From Microbulbifer harenosus (GTDB lineage: Bacteria > Pseudomonadota > Gammaproteobacteria > Pseudomonadales > Cellvibrionaceae): a stretch of DNA of 64,000 nt. This document shows positions 17,931-26,780 of this stretch, piece by piece. The notes beneath the pieces were generated by a model. That model had not been told where the DNA came from. It searched no databases and saw only the letters and a list, made by a program, of their open reading frames with translations. Made by a program: the position numbers and the translations under genes. Numbering within the stretch: the stretch's first letter is position 1; the number at the start of each line of letters is the position of its first letter. The stretch is from positions 1-64,000 of the forward strand of contig NZ_VANI01000018.1 of NCBI RefSeq assembly GCF_005771435.1. The letters run 5' to 3'.

Positions 17931-18980
17931 TCAGGTTCTAGGCGGAGCGTCTGAGCGGCGGCGGATCAGGGTGAAGTCGAGTTGCACCTGCTGGCCCTGT
18001 TCGGCCTCTCCAGCCCGCATGGCCCGTACCTTTTTCACTAACAGATCCACCGCGGCACGGGACATGTCCACTACAGGCTGGTGAATGGTGGTCAACTCCG
18101 GCCAGATGGTGGTCGCCAGGGCGGTATCGTCGAAACCGCAAACCGTGAGATCCCTGGGCACGTCGAGCCCGCGGCGCTGGGCTACGGAGATGGTGGCGGC
18201 GGCCATTTCATCATTACAGGCAAAGATAGCGCTGGGTGGGCGCTTCAGGTTCAACAATCCCTCCGCAGCGTTGAGGCCGGAGCGGTAGGTGAAAATCCCC
18301 TCCTCTATCAGCTCGTCGGCCACGGGGAGTCCAGAGTCTTTCAGGGCCTGCCTGTAACCTTCCAGACGACGCTGGCTAACCTGCTGACCGCAGTCGCCGG
18401 TAATGAAGCCAATACGCTTGTGGCCGAGGGAGGCAATATGCCGGGTCATTTCGTAGGCGGCCTGGTAATCGTCGATCTTGACCACGGAAATGTTGCTGCG
18501 CGGCTGCTCCGAGGCAATCAGCACCGCCGGGGTATCGCTGTTTTCCAGCACTTCCAGCACCGTGGGCAGATCCGATAACGGCGGTGGCAACAGCATCGCC
18601 TCTACTCCGCCGCTCAGCATGCGCGCCGCCACCGCTTCGGCATTCAGCGCCACATCGCAGTGCTCCACCACCAGCTGGATGTTGTAGCGGCTCGATTGCT
18701 CCAGCGCGCCGATTAGAAAGGCACTGAGGTAGGAAGCATTCAGGTTACTGTGCAGCAGGCCAATCTTGATCTGCGCACCGCCGGCAAGACTGCGGGCGGC
18801 GCTGTTGGGGGTGTAGCCAAGGGACTTGATCGCCGCATCAACGGTCTCACGGGTCTTCGCCCGCACATTGTCCTCGCCGTTGATCACACGGGATACGGTC
18901 ATCGGCGAGACGCCCGCCTCGCGGGCGACGTCGCTGATGGTGGGCGCATTGCGCTGGCGGCGGCTCTGTCTCTGCTTCAC
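17931..18980 (-). CDS. LacI-family transcriptional regulator of the xylan locus
   Basis: 349 residues from GTG 18980, which has GAGAG a few bases upstream; the open frame continues further upstream but that part is not protein-like and the family is ~340 residues. The N-terminal helix-turn-helix reads TISDVAREAGVSPMTVSRVINGEDNVRAKTRE, followed by a LacI hinge (LGYTPNSAARSLAGG) and a periplasmic-binding-protein-like sensor domain (IGLLHSNLNASYLSAFL ... CGFDDTALATTIWPELTTIHQP). It lies directly downstream of the receptor/SapC/halogenase genes. It is the best candidate to bind the TGGTAGCGCTATCA-like palindromes found at four promoters in the locus; the ligand is probably a xylo-oligosaccharide or uronate derivative (inference). 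Confidence 0.9.
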   Translation of the reverse strand: MKQRQSRRQRNAPTISDVAREAGVSPMTVSRVINGEDNVRAKTRETVDAAIKSLGYTPNSAARSLAGGAQIKIGLLHSNLNASYLSAFLIGALEQSSRYNIQLVVEHCDVALNAEAVAARMLSGGVEAMLLPPPLSDLPTVLEVLENSDTPAVLIASEQPRSNISVVKIDDYQAAYEMTRHIASLGHKRIGFITGDCGQQVSQRRLEGYRQALKDSGLPVADELIEEGIFTYRSGLNAAEGLLNLKRPPSAIFACNDEMAAATISVAQRRGLDVPRDLTVCGFDDTALATTIWPELTTIHQPVVDMSRAAVDLLVKKVRAMRAGEAEQGQQVQLDFTLIRRRSDAPPRT

Positions 18981-19111
18981 GTTACTCTCGATCGGCCAAG
19001 CGGGTGAACCGGCATTGTATAACGGATTCAAACGTAACGATAAAACTCTGTATGGGGCAAACCTATTGACAGGGACCGGCATAAAAATGCGGCCTCCAAA
19101 GGAACGGATCG

Positions 19112-19807
19112 CTACTTCGCATCGATAAAGCTGTTGATCGACAGGCGACCACTGCGGGGATCTGTGTCGGGTACGAAGTCTTCGCCGATGGAACCAGAGT
19201 GCAGGGAATTACTGCGGTAGATCAGCATGCGGTTGAAGAGCCCCTCTTCGGCGTGCACCTGTTCAAAGAATGGCGTGTCGCCATTGATATAACCGCCTCC
19301 CGTAAACTTCGGATCAGCGGCCTCCTTCTGGAGAGTGGAGAAATAATCCTGTCGCCGGCCTTCATTCACCACCTCGTAGCCGGTGGATCTATGCCGGTAA
19401 AAAGCCGTACCGCCGTGAGGCTCACGAAATAGGTAGTGGATAGAAGCCAGGCTGGTGGATTGCACCGTGTCAATATGCGGAATACGTTGTATCCACTCAA
19501 GTTGCTGCGCGGGCTTGGTTATCATTGAATAATGGCACATGGAGAGTGACAATCGCATGCCACCGAGCTGAAAATAATCAACCAGCAATCCACTCAGCTG
19601 CTCCAGCAAGAATTGCTTGTACTGCAATGGAGCCCTGGCGCGAATACCGGGATAGAAGCGTCCGCCATCCACGAAGGATTTGCTCACCGCCCTTTCCACC
19701 ATCCGCTCGGGATCTTCAATGCAATTATCCAATACCAAAAGCGGCGCATTTTCGCTGCCAATCGTCAGCTTTTGAATATGCACTTTCGGGTGTAAACGCA
19801 GACTCAT
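19112..19807 (-). CDS. DUF6445-type protein, possible 2-oxoglutarate/Fe(II) oxygenase fold
   Basis: 231 residues, cytoplasmic. Motifs RIPHIDTVQ (HxD), FREPHGGTAFYRH and a distal IYRSNSLHSGSI fit the HxD...H iron-binding pattern of prolyl-hydroxylase-like folds. The match to DUF6445 is from memory of proteins that sit beside tryptophan halogenases and SapC in TonB-receptor loci. It overlaps the halogenase gene by four bases (ATGA, 19804-19807), so the two are translationally coupled. Function not established. Confidence 0.65.
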   Translation of the reverse strand: MSLRLHPKVHIQKLTIGSENAPLLVLDNCIEDPERMVERAVSKSFVDGGRFYPGIRARAPLQYKQFLLEQLSGLLVDYFQLGGMRLSLSMCHYSMITKPAQQLEWIQRIPHIDTVQSTSLASIHYLFREPHGGTAFYRHRSTGYEVVNEGRRQDYFSTLQKEAADPKFTGGGYINGDTPFFEQVHAEEGLFNRMLIYRSNSLHSGSIGEDFVPDTDPRSGRLSINSFIDAK

Positions 19808-21315
19808 TGGACCAATGTATCCCGATCGGCTGACCTACAATACTGGTCGATAAAGTCCTGGTGCGCGGGAAGTTCAGATACAACGCTTCTTATACTGGAT
19901 TTTAATCCCTCTTGAAATTTCTGCATTTCTGCCTCGCTCATCAAACGCGGTAGCGGATGATAACCCTTAGGCTTTAAGCCCTGACCAAGCATTACCTGAA
20001 CCCAAGAATCCACCCGGAAAAGCTCACCGCCATCCTGATAGGCATGCGCTCGTTCCTCAAACAGCGCGACACGACGAGCGAGGGTTTCAGGAACCTGCAT
20101 ATTTTTACAATGGCGCCAAAAATCACTGTCTTCACGCTCGGTCACATGATAATGGAGCACAATAAAATCACGCACTTTTTCCAGCTCTTCACGAGTCTGC
20201 TGATTATATTCATCCACAAGTGAAGGAGAGACGCCATCAAAAGGAAAGAGCTGCATCAAGCGCGTGATGCCTGTGACAATCAAGTGAATACTGGTAGATT
20301 CCAGTGGCTCCACAAAACCACTCGCCAACCCCAGAGCGACACAATTCCTGCTCCAGGCTTGATGTCGCCGCCCAGTCTGATAGCGAATCACTCGAGGCTC
20401 GGTGATCATTTCACCTTCAATATTGAGCAACAGCTTCTCAATCGCCTCGTCATCGGACATAAAATGACTGCTATAAACAAGACCATTCCCCACCCGATTC
20501 TGAAGTGGTATTCGCCACTGCCAACCGGCCTCATGAGCAATCGAGCGGGTATATGGCATCGCCGGACCAGTCGCCTCGGTTTGCAGAGGTACAGCACTGT
20601 TACAAGGTAACCAATGGGACCAGTCCTCAAAGCCGACACCCAGGGTCTTTTGCATTAAAAGCGCCCGAAAGCCAGTGCAGTCGATAAACAGATCACCGTT
20701 TATTCTTCGGCCGCCTTCCAATACCAAAGACTCGATATTGCCGGTCTCCTGGTTCTGCTCCACTTCGCTGATTTTCCCCTCAACCCGCGTCACTCCGTAA
20801 CGCTCGCTAAAAGTCCGCAAAAACTTTGCGTACTTGCCCGCATCGAGGTGGTAAGCAAAATTAACCGGTGACTTCGGCGAAGTCGCAAACTTTCCGGCCT
20901 TGGCGGCCTGCAACTCCAGACAAAAGTCGCCAATGTCGGAATCAAATCCCATTTCCCTGCCGTGCAACCAGAAGTGGTGAAAGTCACACATCCAGGCGGT
21001 GGCGCCCATTTTCCCGAAGGCATGGATATATCGATCGCCTTTTTTGCCCCAGTTTTCAAAGGCTATGCCCAGTTTCGCCGTCGCTTGGGTCGCGCGCATG
21101 AATTGCTTCTCATCAATGCCCAATAGCTTGTGAAAAGTACGAAGAGGCGGGATTGTCGCTTCACCCACACCCACGGTTCCAATTTGCTCAGACTCCACCA
21201 GAGTGATATCCAGCAATTCGCCCAACTTCTTCGACAGGGCCGCGGCGGCAATCCAACCAGCCGTTCCGCCTCCGGCAATCACAACTCTCGAGATTTTATT
21301 ATTATCTTGACTCAT
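19804..21315 (-). CDS. Flavin-dependent (tryptophan-type) halogenase, first copy
   Basis: 503 residues. FAD-binding VIAGGGTAGWIAAAAL at the N-terminus and the halogenase signature GWQWRIPLQ are present. The lysine that corresponds to the hypohalite-holding residue of PrnA lies in TAKLGIAFENWG, and the conserved glutamate region reads SGFVEPLESTSIHL. So the active site looks intact. The true substrate is unlikely to be free tryptophan, because there is no indole pathway here; the gene sits between cupin and DUF6445 genes downstream of a TonB receptor. It starts four bases after the cupin stop. The DNA of this gene and its two neighbours is more A+T-rich than the CAZyme genes. Confidence 0.85.
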   Translation of the reverse strand: MSQDNNKISRVVIAGGGTAGWIAAAALSKKLGELLDITLVESEQIGTVGVGEATIPPLRTFHKLLGIDEKQFMRATQATAKLGIAFENWGKKGDRYIHAFGKMGATAWMCDFHHFWLHGREMGFDSDIGDFCLELQAAKAGKFATSPKSPVNFAYHLDAGKYAKFLRTFSERYGVTRVEGKISEVEQNQETGNIESLVLEGGRRINGDLFIDCTGFRALLMQKTLGVGFEDWSHWLPCNSAVPLQTEATGPAMPYTRSIAHEAGWQWRIPLQNRVGNGLVYSSHFMSDDEAIEKLLLNIEGEMITEPRVIRYQTGRRHQAWSRNCVALGLASGFVEPLESTSIHLIVTGITRLMQLFPFDGVSPSLVDEYNQQTREELEKVRDFIVLHYHVTEREDSDFWRHCKNMQVPETLARRVALFEERAHAYQDGGELFRVDSWVQVMLGQGLKPKGYHPLPRLMSEAEMQKFQEGLKSSIRSVVSELPAHQDFIDQYCRSADRDTLVQ

Positions 21316-21319
21316 CTCA

Positions 21320-22348
21320 CTACCTGTTAAGCTTGTGCAGCAGCATCGCTCGCAATTGTCGCACTTTCATATCATCCATCTTTCCCAAAGCACCTTCCGC
21401 ATGGGCTGGCAGGTGGGCGCGTGGGCGCTCCGGATCTCCAAAGATGTAATAGTCGAAAATATGCTTCCAACCAGCCCGCTCATGTTCCGGCCTGTCGCGC
21501 AAACTCATTAATGCGTGATACAACACATTCATGGGTGTTCCCAGATATTGCGGCGAGGTGCTCCACCAGTAATTGATGAGCACATTAAACGGCGAAAAAG
21601 CCTCCACTTGATGCCACCAGAGGCTGGGGTAGAAAACAGCATCTCCCGGTTCTAAGTCCGCCACCTGAGCTGACGCAAGCGCCTCGCGAAAACGGGGATA
21701 TTGATCAAAGTCCGGATTAGAGAAATCCACCATGCTCACCGCCTGACCACCGGGCGTCGGCTCCAATGGGCCGGGATAAAGGTTGTCAATCTGATCTGGT
21801 GGGAAGAGAGTAAACCGGCGCTTACCGACCACACAACAAGCGAGATTATTGGGTGCATCGTAATGCGCGGAGGCGATTGACCGATTGCCAATCCAGATGC
21901 TGGTAAGTGGCGCTCCGGACTCAAACATAGGGTCATCGAAGACCAAATCGTTTTCTGCACGAAGACCCGGCAAACAGGCATCCAGAGTAGTTGACCCCAC
22001 ATAAATAGAAGGTGGGTTGTCGTTTTCCAGATACTCACCGATCCGATCCAGAACCTGATCCAGAAGGATACGATGATTATCAAAATTCAACCCACTTATA
22101 TCTTTATTGTAGAAATATTTCCCCTTTATATCCGGCGCTCCCTGATACGCAGAGACGGTCTTCCCGTTGTGAAATGATTTCAGGTAGTTTATCGCTTCTT
22201 GCGCTGATTTCTTACCGGCCCTGCACAACGCCCAATTCCTTGCGAGCCCCTTCAGAACAACCGGCTGACAATCTTCCATCAGACTCTGCCAGGGAATACT
22301 ATCCGGGCAAATACCATCAATAACTTTTGTTTTTCTCTGTATTTCCAT
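21320..22348 (-). CDS. Cupin-like (JmjC-fold) oxygenase-type protein
   Basis: 342 residues from ATG 22348 (an in-frame GTG lies three codons upstream). The cupin_8/JmjC iron site is visible as SAHYDAPNN (HxD) and WWHQVEAF (distal His), with FPPDQIDNLYPGP between. Such proteins resemble factor-inhibiting-HIF/tRNA-hydroxylase type 2-oxoglutarate oxygenases. Genes before and after are SapC (22-bp gap) and the halogenase (4-bp gap), so it belongs to one operon. Substrate unknown. Confidence 0.8.
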   Translation of the reverse strand: MEIQRKTKVIDGICPDSIPWQSLMEDCQPVVLKGLARNWALCRAGKKSAQEAINYLKSFHNGKTVSAYQGAPDIKGKYFYNKDISGLNFDNHRILLDQVLDRIGEYLENDNPPSIYVGSTTLDACLPGLRAENDLVFDDPMFESGAPLTSIWIGNRSIASAHYDAPNNLACCVVGKRRFTLFPPDQIDNLYPGPLEPTPGGQAVSMVDFSNPDFDQYPRFREALASAQVADLEPGDAVFYPSLWWHQVEAFSPFNVLINYWWSTSPQYLGTPMNVLYHALMSLRDRPEHERAGWKHIFDYYIFGDPERPRAHLPAHAEGALGKMDDMKVRQLRAMLLHKLNR

Positions 22349-22369
22349 AAGTACCACCCAGAGCCTTAA

Positions 22370-23119
22370 CTAAGCGTGCTCGGAGGCGGACAGAAGTCGC
22401 CATCTTTTCATCTGGATCAATTTCTGGATATTGCCGAGCGATGCAACCAACAAAAATGCACCCTGCAGGAAGCCCGCGCGATTAAGCCTCTCAAGCGACT
22501 CCGCATCCAGACTGGAGAGCTTTACTTCACTAACAGTATAGAGCCCCTGAAGATCGTACTTCTCGTCCTCGTGTACTTCTATCTGAATCTTCACCGGCTC
22601 TATCAGACCCAGAGCATCGAAAGCCTCGAACATCGAGCGCTGAACCGATATGCCGTCACTTATCCCTCTCAGGATAGTGGACACACGCTCCAGATAGGGG
22701 CTGTTCCCGCCATGGGGAAGAAATACGGGTTCGCCTTCCCTCTCACTGACCCTCGGGTTATCCATGTCGACATGAATTACCGGCTCGTGCAGAACTTGGC
22801 CGCCCTCTTCTCGCTTCTGAAAGCCGATCAGGAACGGGCCTCGCGCGACGACCCCTGGAATATAACCCGCGTTCCATCTGCCGTCTTCCAGGAAAAGGTT
22901 TTCCCCCCGGGAAAAACCGAGTAATGCTATAGACTGATATTCCCCATCGCCCTTATCTTTGCGTTTGCGCAATAGAATCGGATACTCCCGTTGCACATCA
23001 GCGTACTCGGTTGGGAATACGGGCACCTGGTTGACGCCATCTCCAAACTCTTTTCCATAACGAATAATGACCCGCAAGTCCTTGTGCGTCACATTGTCCA
23101 GTAATACCGGTTTGCTCAT
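22370..23119 (-). CDS. SapC-family protein
   Basis: 249 residues from ATG 23119 (MSKPVLLDNVTHKDLRV), the usual family start; an upstream GTG would add 12 residues. Family features are YPILLRK, ALLGFSRGENLFL, YIPGVVARGPFLIG and a C-terminal LYTVSEVKLSSLDAESLERLNRAGFLQGAFLLVASLGNIQKLI. SapC was named from an S-layer protein of Campylobacter, but in proteobacteria it is found next to TonB receptors and halogenases with no known role. It is the first gene after the receptor's terminator hairpin. Confidence 0.85.
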   Translation of the reverse strand: MSKPVLLDNVTHKDLRVIIRYGKEFGDGVNQVPVFPTEYADVQREYPILLRKRKDKGDGEYQSIALLGFSRGENLFLEDGRWNAGYIPGVVARGPFLIGFQKREEGGQVLHEPVIHVDMDNPRVSEREGEPVFLPHGGNSPYLERVSTILRGISDGISVQRSMFEAFDALGLIEPVKIQIEVHEDEKYDLQGLYTVSEVKLSSLDAESLERLNRAGFLQGAFLLVASLGNIQKLIQMKRWRLLSASEHA

Positions 23120-23212
23120 TTCAAACACCAATGGATTCAGCGCGGTGGTCCACACTGGTAACCGCCTGCGGTTTTATCTTTGTTTCAGACGAAAGTACAT
23201 GAAAGTCTCGGC

Positions 23213-23240
23213 AAAAAAAAGGCCGCTGTAACCAGCGGCC
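23213..23240 (-). terminator. Terminator between TonB receptor 1 and SapC
   Basis: Stem ggccgctg (23221-23228) and cagcggcc (23233-23240), loop taac; eight A residues at 23213-23220 give the U tract on the minus strand. It lies between the receptor gene (ends 23361) and sapC (starts 23119), so it probably limits read-through and keeps receptor transcripts in excess over the downstream enzymes. Confidence 0.85.
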
Positions 23241-23360
23241 AATTCAGTCAAAGCAGCAAAAACTTCATCTTTCACATACCTCGACACAATTGTCCAGAAT
23301 GCTTATTGGCGGATTTCCGCTGCTCCGAGTGTTCCGGAGCAGCGGCTTCACCCGAAAAAC

Positions 23361-26300
23361 TTAGAACGCGTAGCGGGCACCAATCTGATAGCGCGCTCCC
23401 AGTTCCTCGGCAAACCAAAGCTGCCTGGTATTGCGAGAGTAGTGGCGAACATCTTCCTCGGTCAGGTTGATCCCCTCGAAAAATACGTCAAGGTTATCAT
23501 TGACCTCGTAGCTGACATTCAGGTCCCACTGCGAGTGGGCCTCCACAAAGCGCGCGTCGGTAGCGCCCTGGGTAATTGACATCAGGTAATCATCGCGCCA
23601 GTTGTAGGCCAGGCGCGCCTGGATACCGAAATTGTCGTAGATGCCCACGACGTTGGCAGTATCACTCAGGCCGGGAAGCGCAAACTGGATTTCACTGGGA
23701 TCTGCATTGACGTCGTAGCCGACATCGCCACGCACCGTGGTGTAGTTGGCCTGAACACCGAACCCACTGTCACCGAAGAAATGCTGCACGGCAAACTCGA
23801 AGCCGTGAATGCTGGCGCTCTTCTGGTTGGTGGGGAAGGTGGTTTCAAATACCATCAGCGGGTCGTCGCTATTTGGACTCAAATCCAGTGCATTTCCATC
23901 AGCATCTTCGAGGCTGCCGATCTTCGCTCCGCAGTCCGGATTCGCCAAGCCAGCCAGGCTTGATGTCAGGTCTCCACACTCCGAGGGGAAGGTCACACCC
24001 GGCTGTCCCTGGTACTGCTTAACCACCATCGCTGAAAACAGTGTTGTATCGTCGATGGGAACGCCGTCAGCCTCCAGCGCCGAAATAGCTGCTTCAGCGC
24101 GCGGGCCGGCGGTCACATCGCGCATATCAAAGAAGGTGCGGTCCTCTTTTTCGTTGCCGATGAAGTTATCTACCCGCTTCTCATAAAAACCCAGAGAAAC
24201 GTAGCTGGAGTCGCCGTAATACCACTCCATGGACAGGTCCAGGTTATCGGATTCGAAAGGTATCAGCAGCGGGTTGGTCTCGTCTGCAGCAGGGTTTGCA
24301 CCATTCAGGGTTGAACCGTTGGTTGCCCAACCGCTCGGAACAGCGGCAAGACTGCCCAAACCTGCACGGGCGATCGTCTTGCTGTAAGAGAAGCGCCCCT
24401 TCAAGTCCTCGCGCAGATCGATCGAGAAATCGAAGCTGGGCAACAGGTGGTCATAGTCATTTTCGACGGTGAGCGATACTTTTTCGTCGGTATCTGTTCT
24501 CGAGAAATCGTTATTGTCTTGCCACAGCAAATGAGCCGGTTTAAGAACCTCTGAGGTTGAGGTGGAAGTCGTGCTCTCGTAGCGGATACCAGTCAGATAG
24601 CTCACTGGGAAGTCGCCCAGCGTACTGTCTACAGCCACCTGGAAATAGACGCCTTGCACGTCTTCCTCAACCTTATTGTTGGAATTCCAGTTATCAGTGT
24701 ACGAACAGGCTGCGTCGCCGTCGCGCGGATAGTTTTCCACCGCCCAGTTGCACAGCCCCATCGGGTCAGAAGTGCGGAAGCCGAGATTGGTGGCATCGCC
24801 GGCAAAACCCAGGTCGTCAAACTGGCTGGAGAGACTGAAAGGCGCCAGCAAATCGGCGAGTCCCGCGGCACCGGCATCATTGATACCCCAGTCACCGAGC
24901 GTCCACTGACGGTTCGACTGTCGCGACAGGAACTCCGTACTCCGATCCTCAATCCCGAAATCGAAACGGCCGTTGTCAAACTCGTAGCTGCCGTCCAGCT
25001 TGAACTGGGAGATGTCGGACTTCTGGGATGCGTACCAGACCCGTGCCACCTGACTGCCGAAATCTCCAGCATCAAGCTGACCCGGGGTATTGCCGCCGTT
25101 GGCTTTACCGGAATCGTCTAAGTCGAAATTAGCACCCGGCACGTCACCCCCGAAATTCCAGCTCTGCCCCGCAACAACTGGAGCACCGAGACTTATATCG
25201 ATAGAGCCGCTGTTACCTGGTCCTACGGGAAGGCTCTCCATACTGGAATCGTGTACATCTAATGCCAGTGAGAAGGCGTCATTCACCTCCCAGTCCAGGT
25301 TGAAACCGATAGAATTCAGTGTGTCTTCCTGTTCGCGCCACTGCTGCTCGAAACCCATATCCTTGTCAGTCAGGTTGGTCTCACGAACAAACAACGGTGT
25401 GGCCACAGTATTGTCGTCAAACTCTACTTCGGCGACGCTGCTGCCGTTGGCCATCCACAGGGTCTGTTCGCTGCGGAACTCGGTCAGCCGGTTCTCTGCG
25501 TAGGTGTAATCCAGAGTACCGGTGATGTTATCTGTCGGGCGGAACTGGAAAGTCGCTTGGGCGTTGGTACGCTCGCGCTCGCGATCAGACCAAGTGTATC
25601 GGATATCATTGGGACGAACATATAACTGCCCCTGTTCGGGGGCGTTTGTTATTTGCGCGTCGTCGGTGAAGCTATACAGGTTGTCCTGCCCCCAGCGACC
25701 AATATTCCAGTCGTTGACTGTAGCGCCAGCCGAACCGGAATCACGCTCCTGGACACTGCCGGAGAGGGAAACACCCCACCGCTCGCTATCGTCTGTCCAG
25801 CTAAAGATACCCGAAACTTCTGGGGTATAGTCGTCGCCGTTCAGGTTAGTGGTATCGCTCACCGCCTTGGCGCCGAGGCTCAGTTTGAAACCCGGATCCT
25901 CTAAGGGGCGGGCAGTGTTGATATTGATGGTACCGCCCATCCCACCGGAGGCAATGTCGGCCTTGCCGGTCTTATAGACCTCGACGCCCCTGACGCTCTC
26001 GGAAGCGAGATTGGCAAAATCAAACGCGCGGCTCTGGCCGCCGCGGGTGGTGCCGGCACCGCTGCCGCCACCGAAGGCCGAGCCGCCGGGCATGGTACGC
26101 CCGTTCAGCGTGACCATATTCATGTCGGCACCAAAGCCGCGAATGGTGACCTGAGAGCCCTCACCATTAACCCGGTCGATGGAAACACCGGTAATCCGCT
26201 GCAGGGACTCTGCCAGGTTGGTATCGGGGAACTTGCCGATATCTTCGGCGGAGATGGCATCCACCACACCAGAAGAATCGCGTTTGATATCCATGGCGCG

Positions 26301-26432
26301 TTCCATGGAAGCGCGGATACCGGTAACAGTCACCTCTTCCAGGGTGGCGTCCTGAGCCAGCGCCACGGAGGCACAGCTCATGGAGGCGATGGCCGCAACC
26401 ACGGCGCCCGACAGTTTTTTGCGTTTGAACAT
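23361..26432 (-). CDS. TonB-dependent receptor 1 (Caulobacter-type, carbohydrate)
   Basis: 1023 residues from ATG 26432, preceded at seven bases by AGAGGGA; an ATG two codons earlier is too close to that site. Signal peptide to ~ALAQ, then the TonB-box-like region LEEVTVTGIRASMERAM. The plug domain includes DISAEDIGKFPDTNLAESLQRITGVSIDRVNGEGSQVTIRGFG. The barrel runs to the terminal aromatic residue (QIGARYAF). The size and IGKFPDTNLAESLQRI motif match the Caulobacter-type receptors for glycans. It likely imports xylo-oligosaccharides across the outer membrane. An operator-like palindrome lies ~105 bp upstream of the start. Confidence 0.9.
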   Translation of the reverse strand: MFKRKKLSGAVVAAIASMSCASVALAQDATLEEVTVTGIRASMERAMDIKRDSSGVVDAISAEDIGKFPDTNLAESLQRITGVSIDRVNGEGSQVTIRGFGADMNMVTLNGRTMPGGSAFGGGSGAGTTRGGQSRAFDFANLASESVRGVEVYKTGKADIASGGMGGTININTARPLEDPGFKLSLGAKAVSDTTNLNGDDYTPEVSGIFSWTDDSERWGVSLSGSVQERDSGSAGATVNDWNIGRWGQDNLYSFTDDAQITNAPEQGQLYVRPNDIRYTWSDRERERTNAQATFQFRPTDNITGTLDYTYAENRLTEFRSEQTLWMANGSSVAEVEFDDNTVATPLFVRETNLTDKDMGFEQQWREQEDTLNSIGFNLDWEVNDAFSLALDVHDSSMESLPVGPGNSGSIDISLGAPVVAGQSWNFGGDVPGANFDLDDSGKANGGNTPGQLDAGDFGSQVARVWYASQKSDISQFKLDGSYEFDNGRFDFGIEDRSTEFLSRQSNRQWTLGDWGINDAGAAGLADLLAPFSLSSQFDDLGFAGDATNLGFRTSDPMGLCNWAVENYPRDGDAACSYTDNWNSNNKVEEDVQGVYFQVAVDSTLGDFPVSYLTGIRYESTTSTSTSEVLKPAHLLWQDNNDFSRTDTDEKVSLTVENDYDHLLPSFDFSIDLREDLKGRFSYSKTIARAGLGSLAAVPSGWATNGSTLNGANPAADETNPLLIPFESDNLDLSMEWYYGDSSYVSLGFYEKRVDNFIGNEKEDRTFFDMRDVTAGPRAEAAISALEADGVPIDDTTLFSAMVVKQYQGQPGVTFPSECGDLTSSLAGLANPDCGAKIGSLEDADGNALDLSPNSDDPLMVFETTFPTNQKSASIHGFEFAVQHFFGDSGFGVQANYTTVRGDVGYDVNADPSEIQFALPGLSDTANVVGIYDNFGIQARLAYNWRDDYLMSITQGATDARFVEAHSQWDLNVSYEVNDNLDVFFEGINLTEEDVRHYSRNTRQLWFAEELGARYQIGARYAF

Positions 26433-26780
26433 TTGCATTTCCCTCTTCGCATTTTGTCGCGGCCGACGCTGCCCAGCTGGACCACTCCGGGAAGGACTTG
26501 GCGACTTTTATTGGTTATTGTTTGAAATCTGATTTTTATGGTACCGCTACCATAATAGAGATACCTCCGCCGACCTGATGAGTCAAGCGTTTTCTGCCCT
26601 ATCTAACTGGAAGACGATTGATCGATGGGGATAGTCCCCCCCGCGGACAAAAAACCGCGGGCAATCTGATTCGGCAGCAATGGCGCGGTAGCGTACAGGC
26701 GCCACAGCCCGCGCAGTTGTACAACCGCGCGAAACGGCCTGAAACCGCGAGACCCGGGGAGCCGAACCCGACGCCTGAGT
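26433..26780. other. Control region of TonB receptor 1 and GH67 3' flank
   Basis: About 350 bp with no gene. It contains the operator-like palindrome at 26537-26554. Near 26640-26665, ccgcgg and its repeat flank a short A-rich loop, giving a small hairpin that might weakly end the GH67 transcript; a proper U tract is lacking. Confidence 0.5.
26537..26554. promoter_or_regulatory. LacI-type operator upstream of TonB receptor 1
   Basis: tatggtaccgctaccata is an imperfect palindrome. Its 14-bp centre differs at two positions from TGGTAGCGCTATCA found at 29035. The position ~105 bp upstream of the receptor start fits repression at the promoter. Confidence 0.7.
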
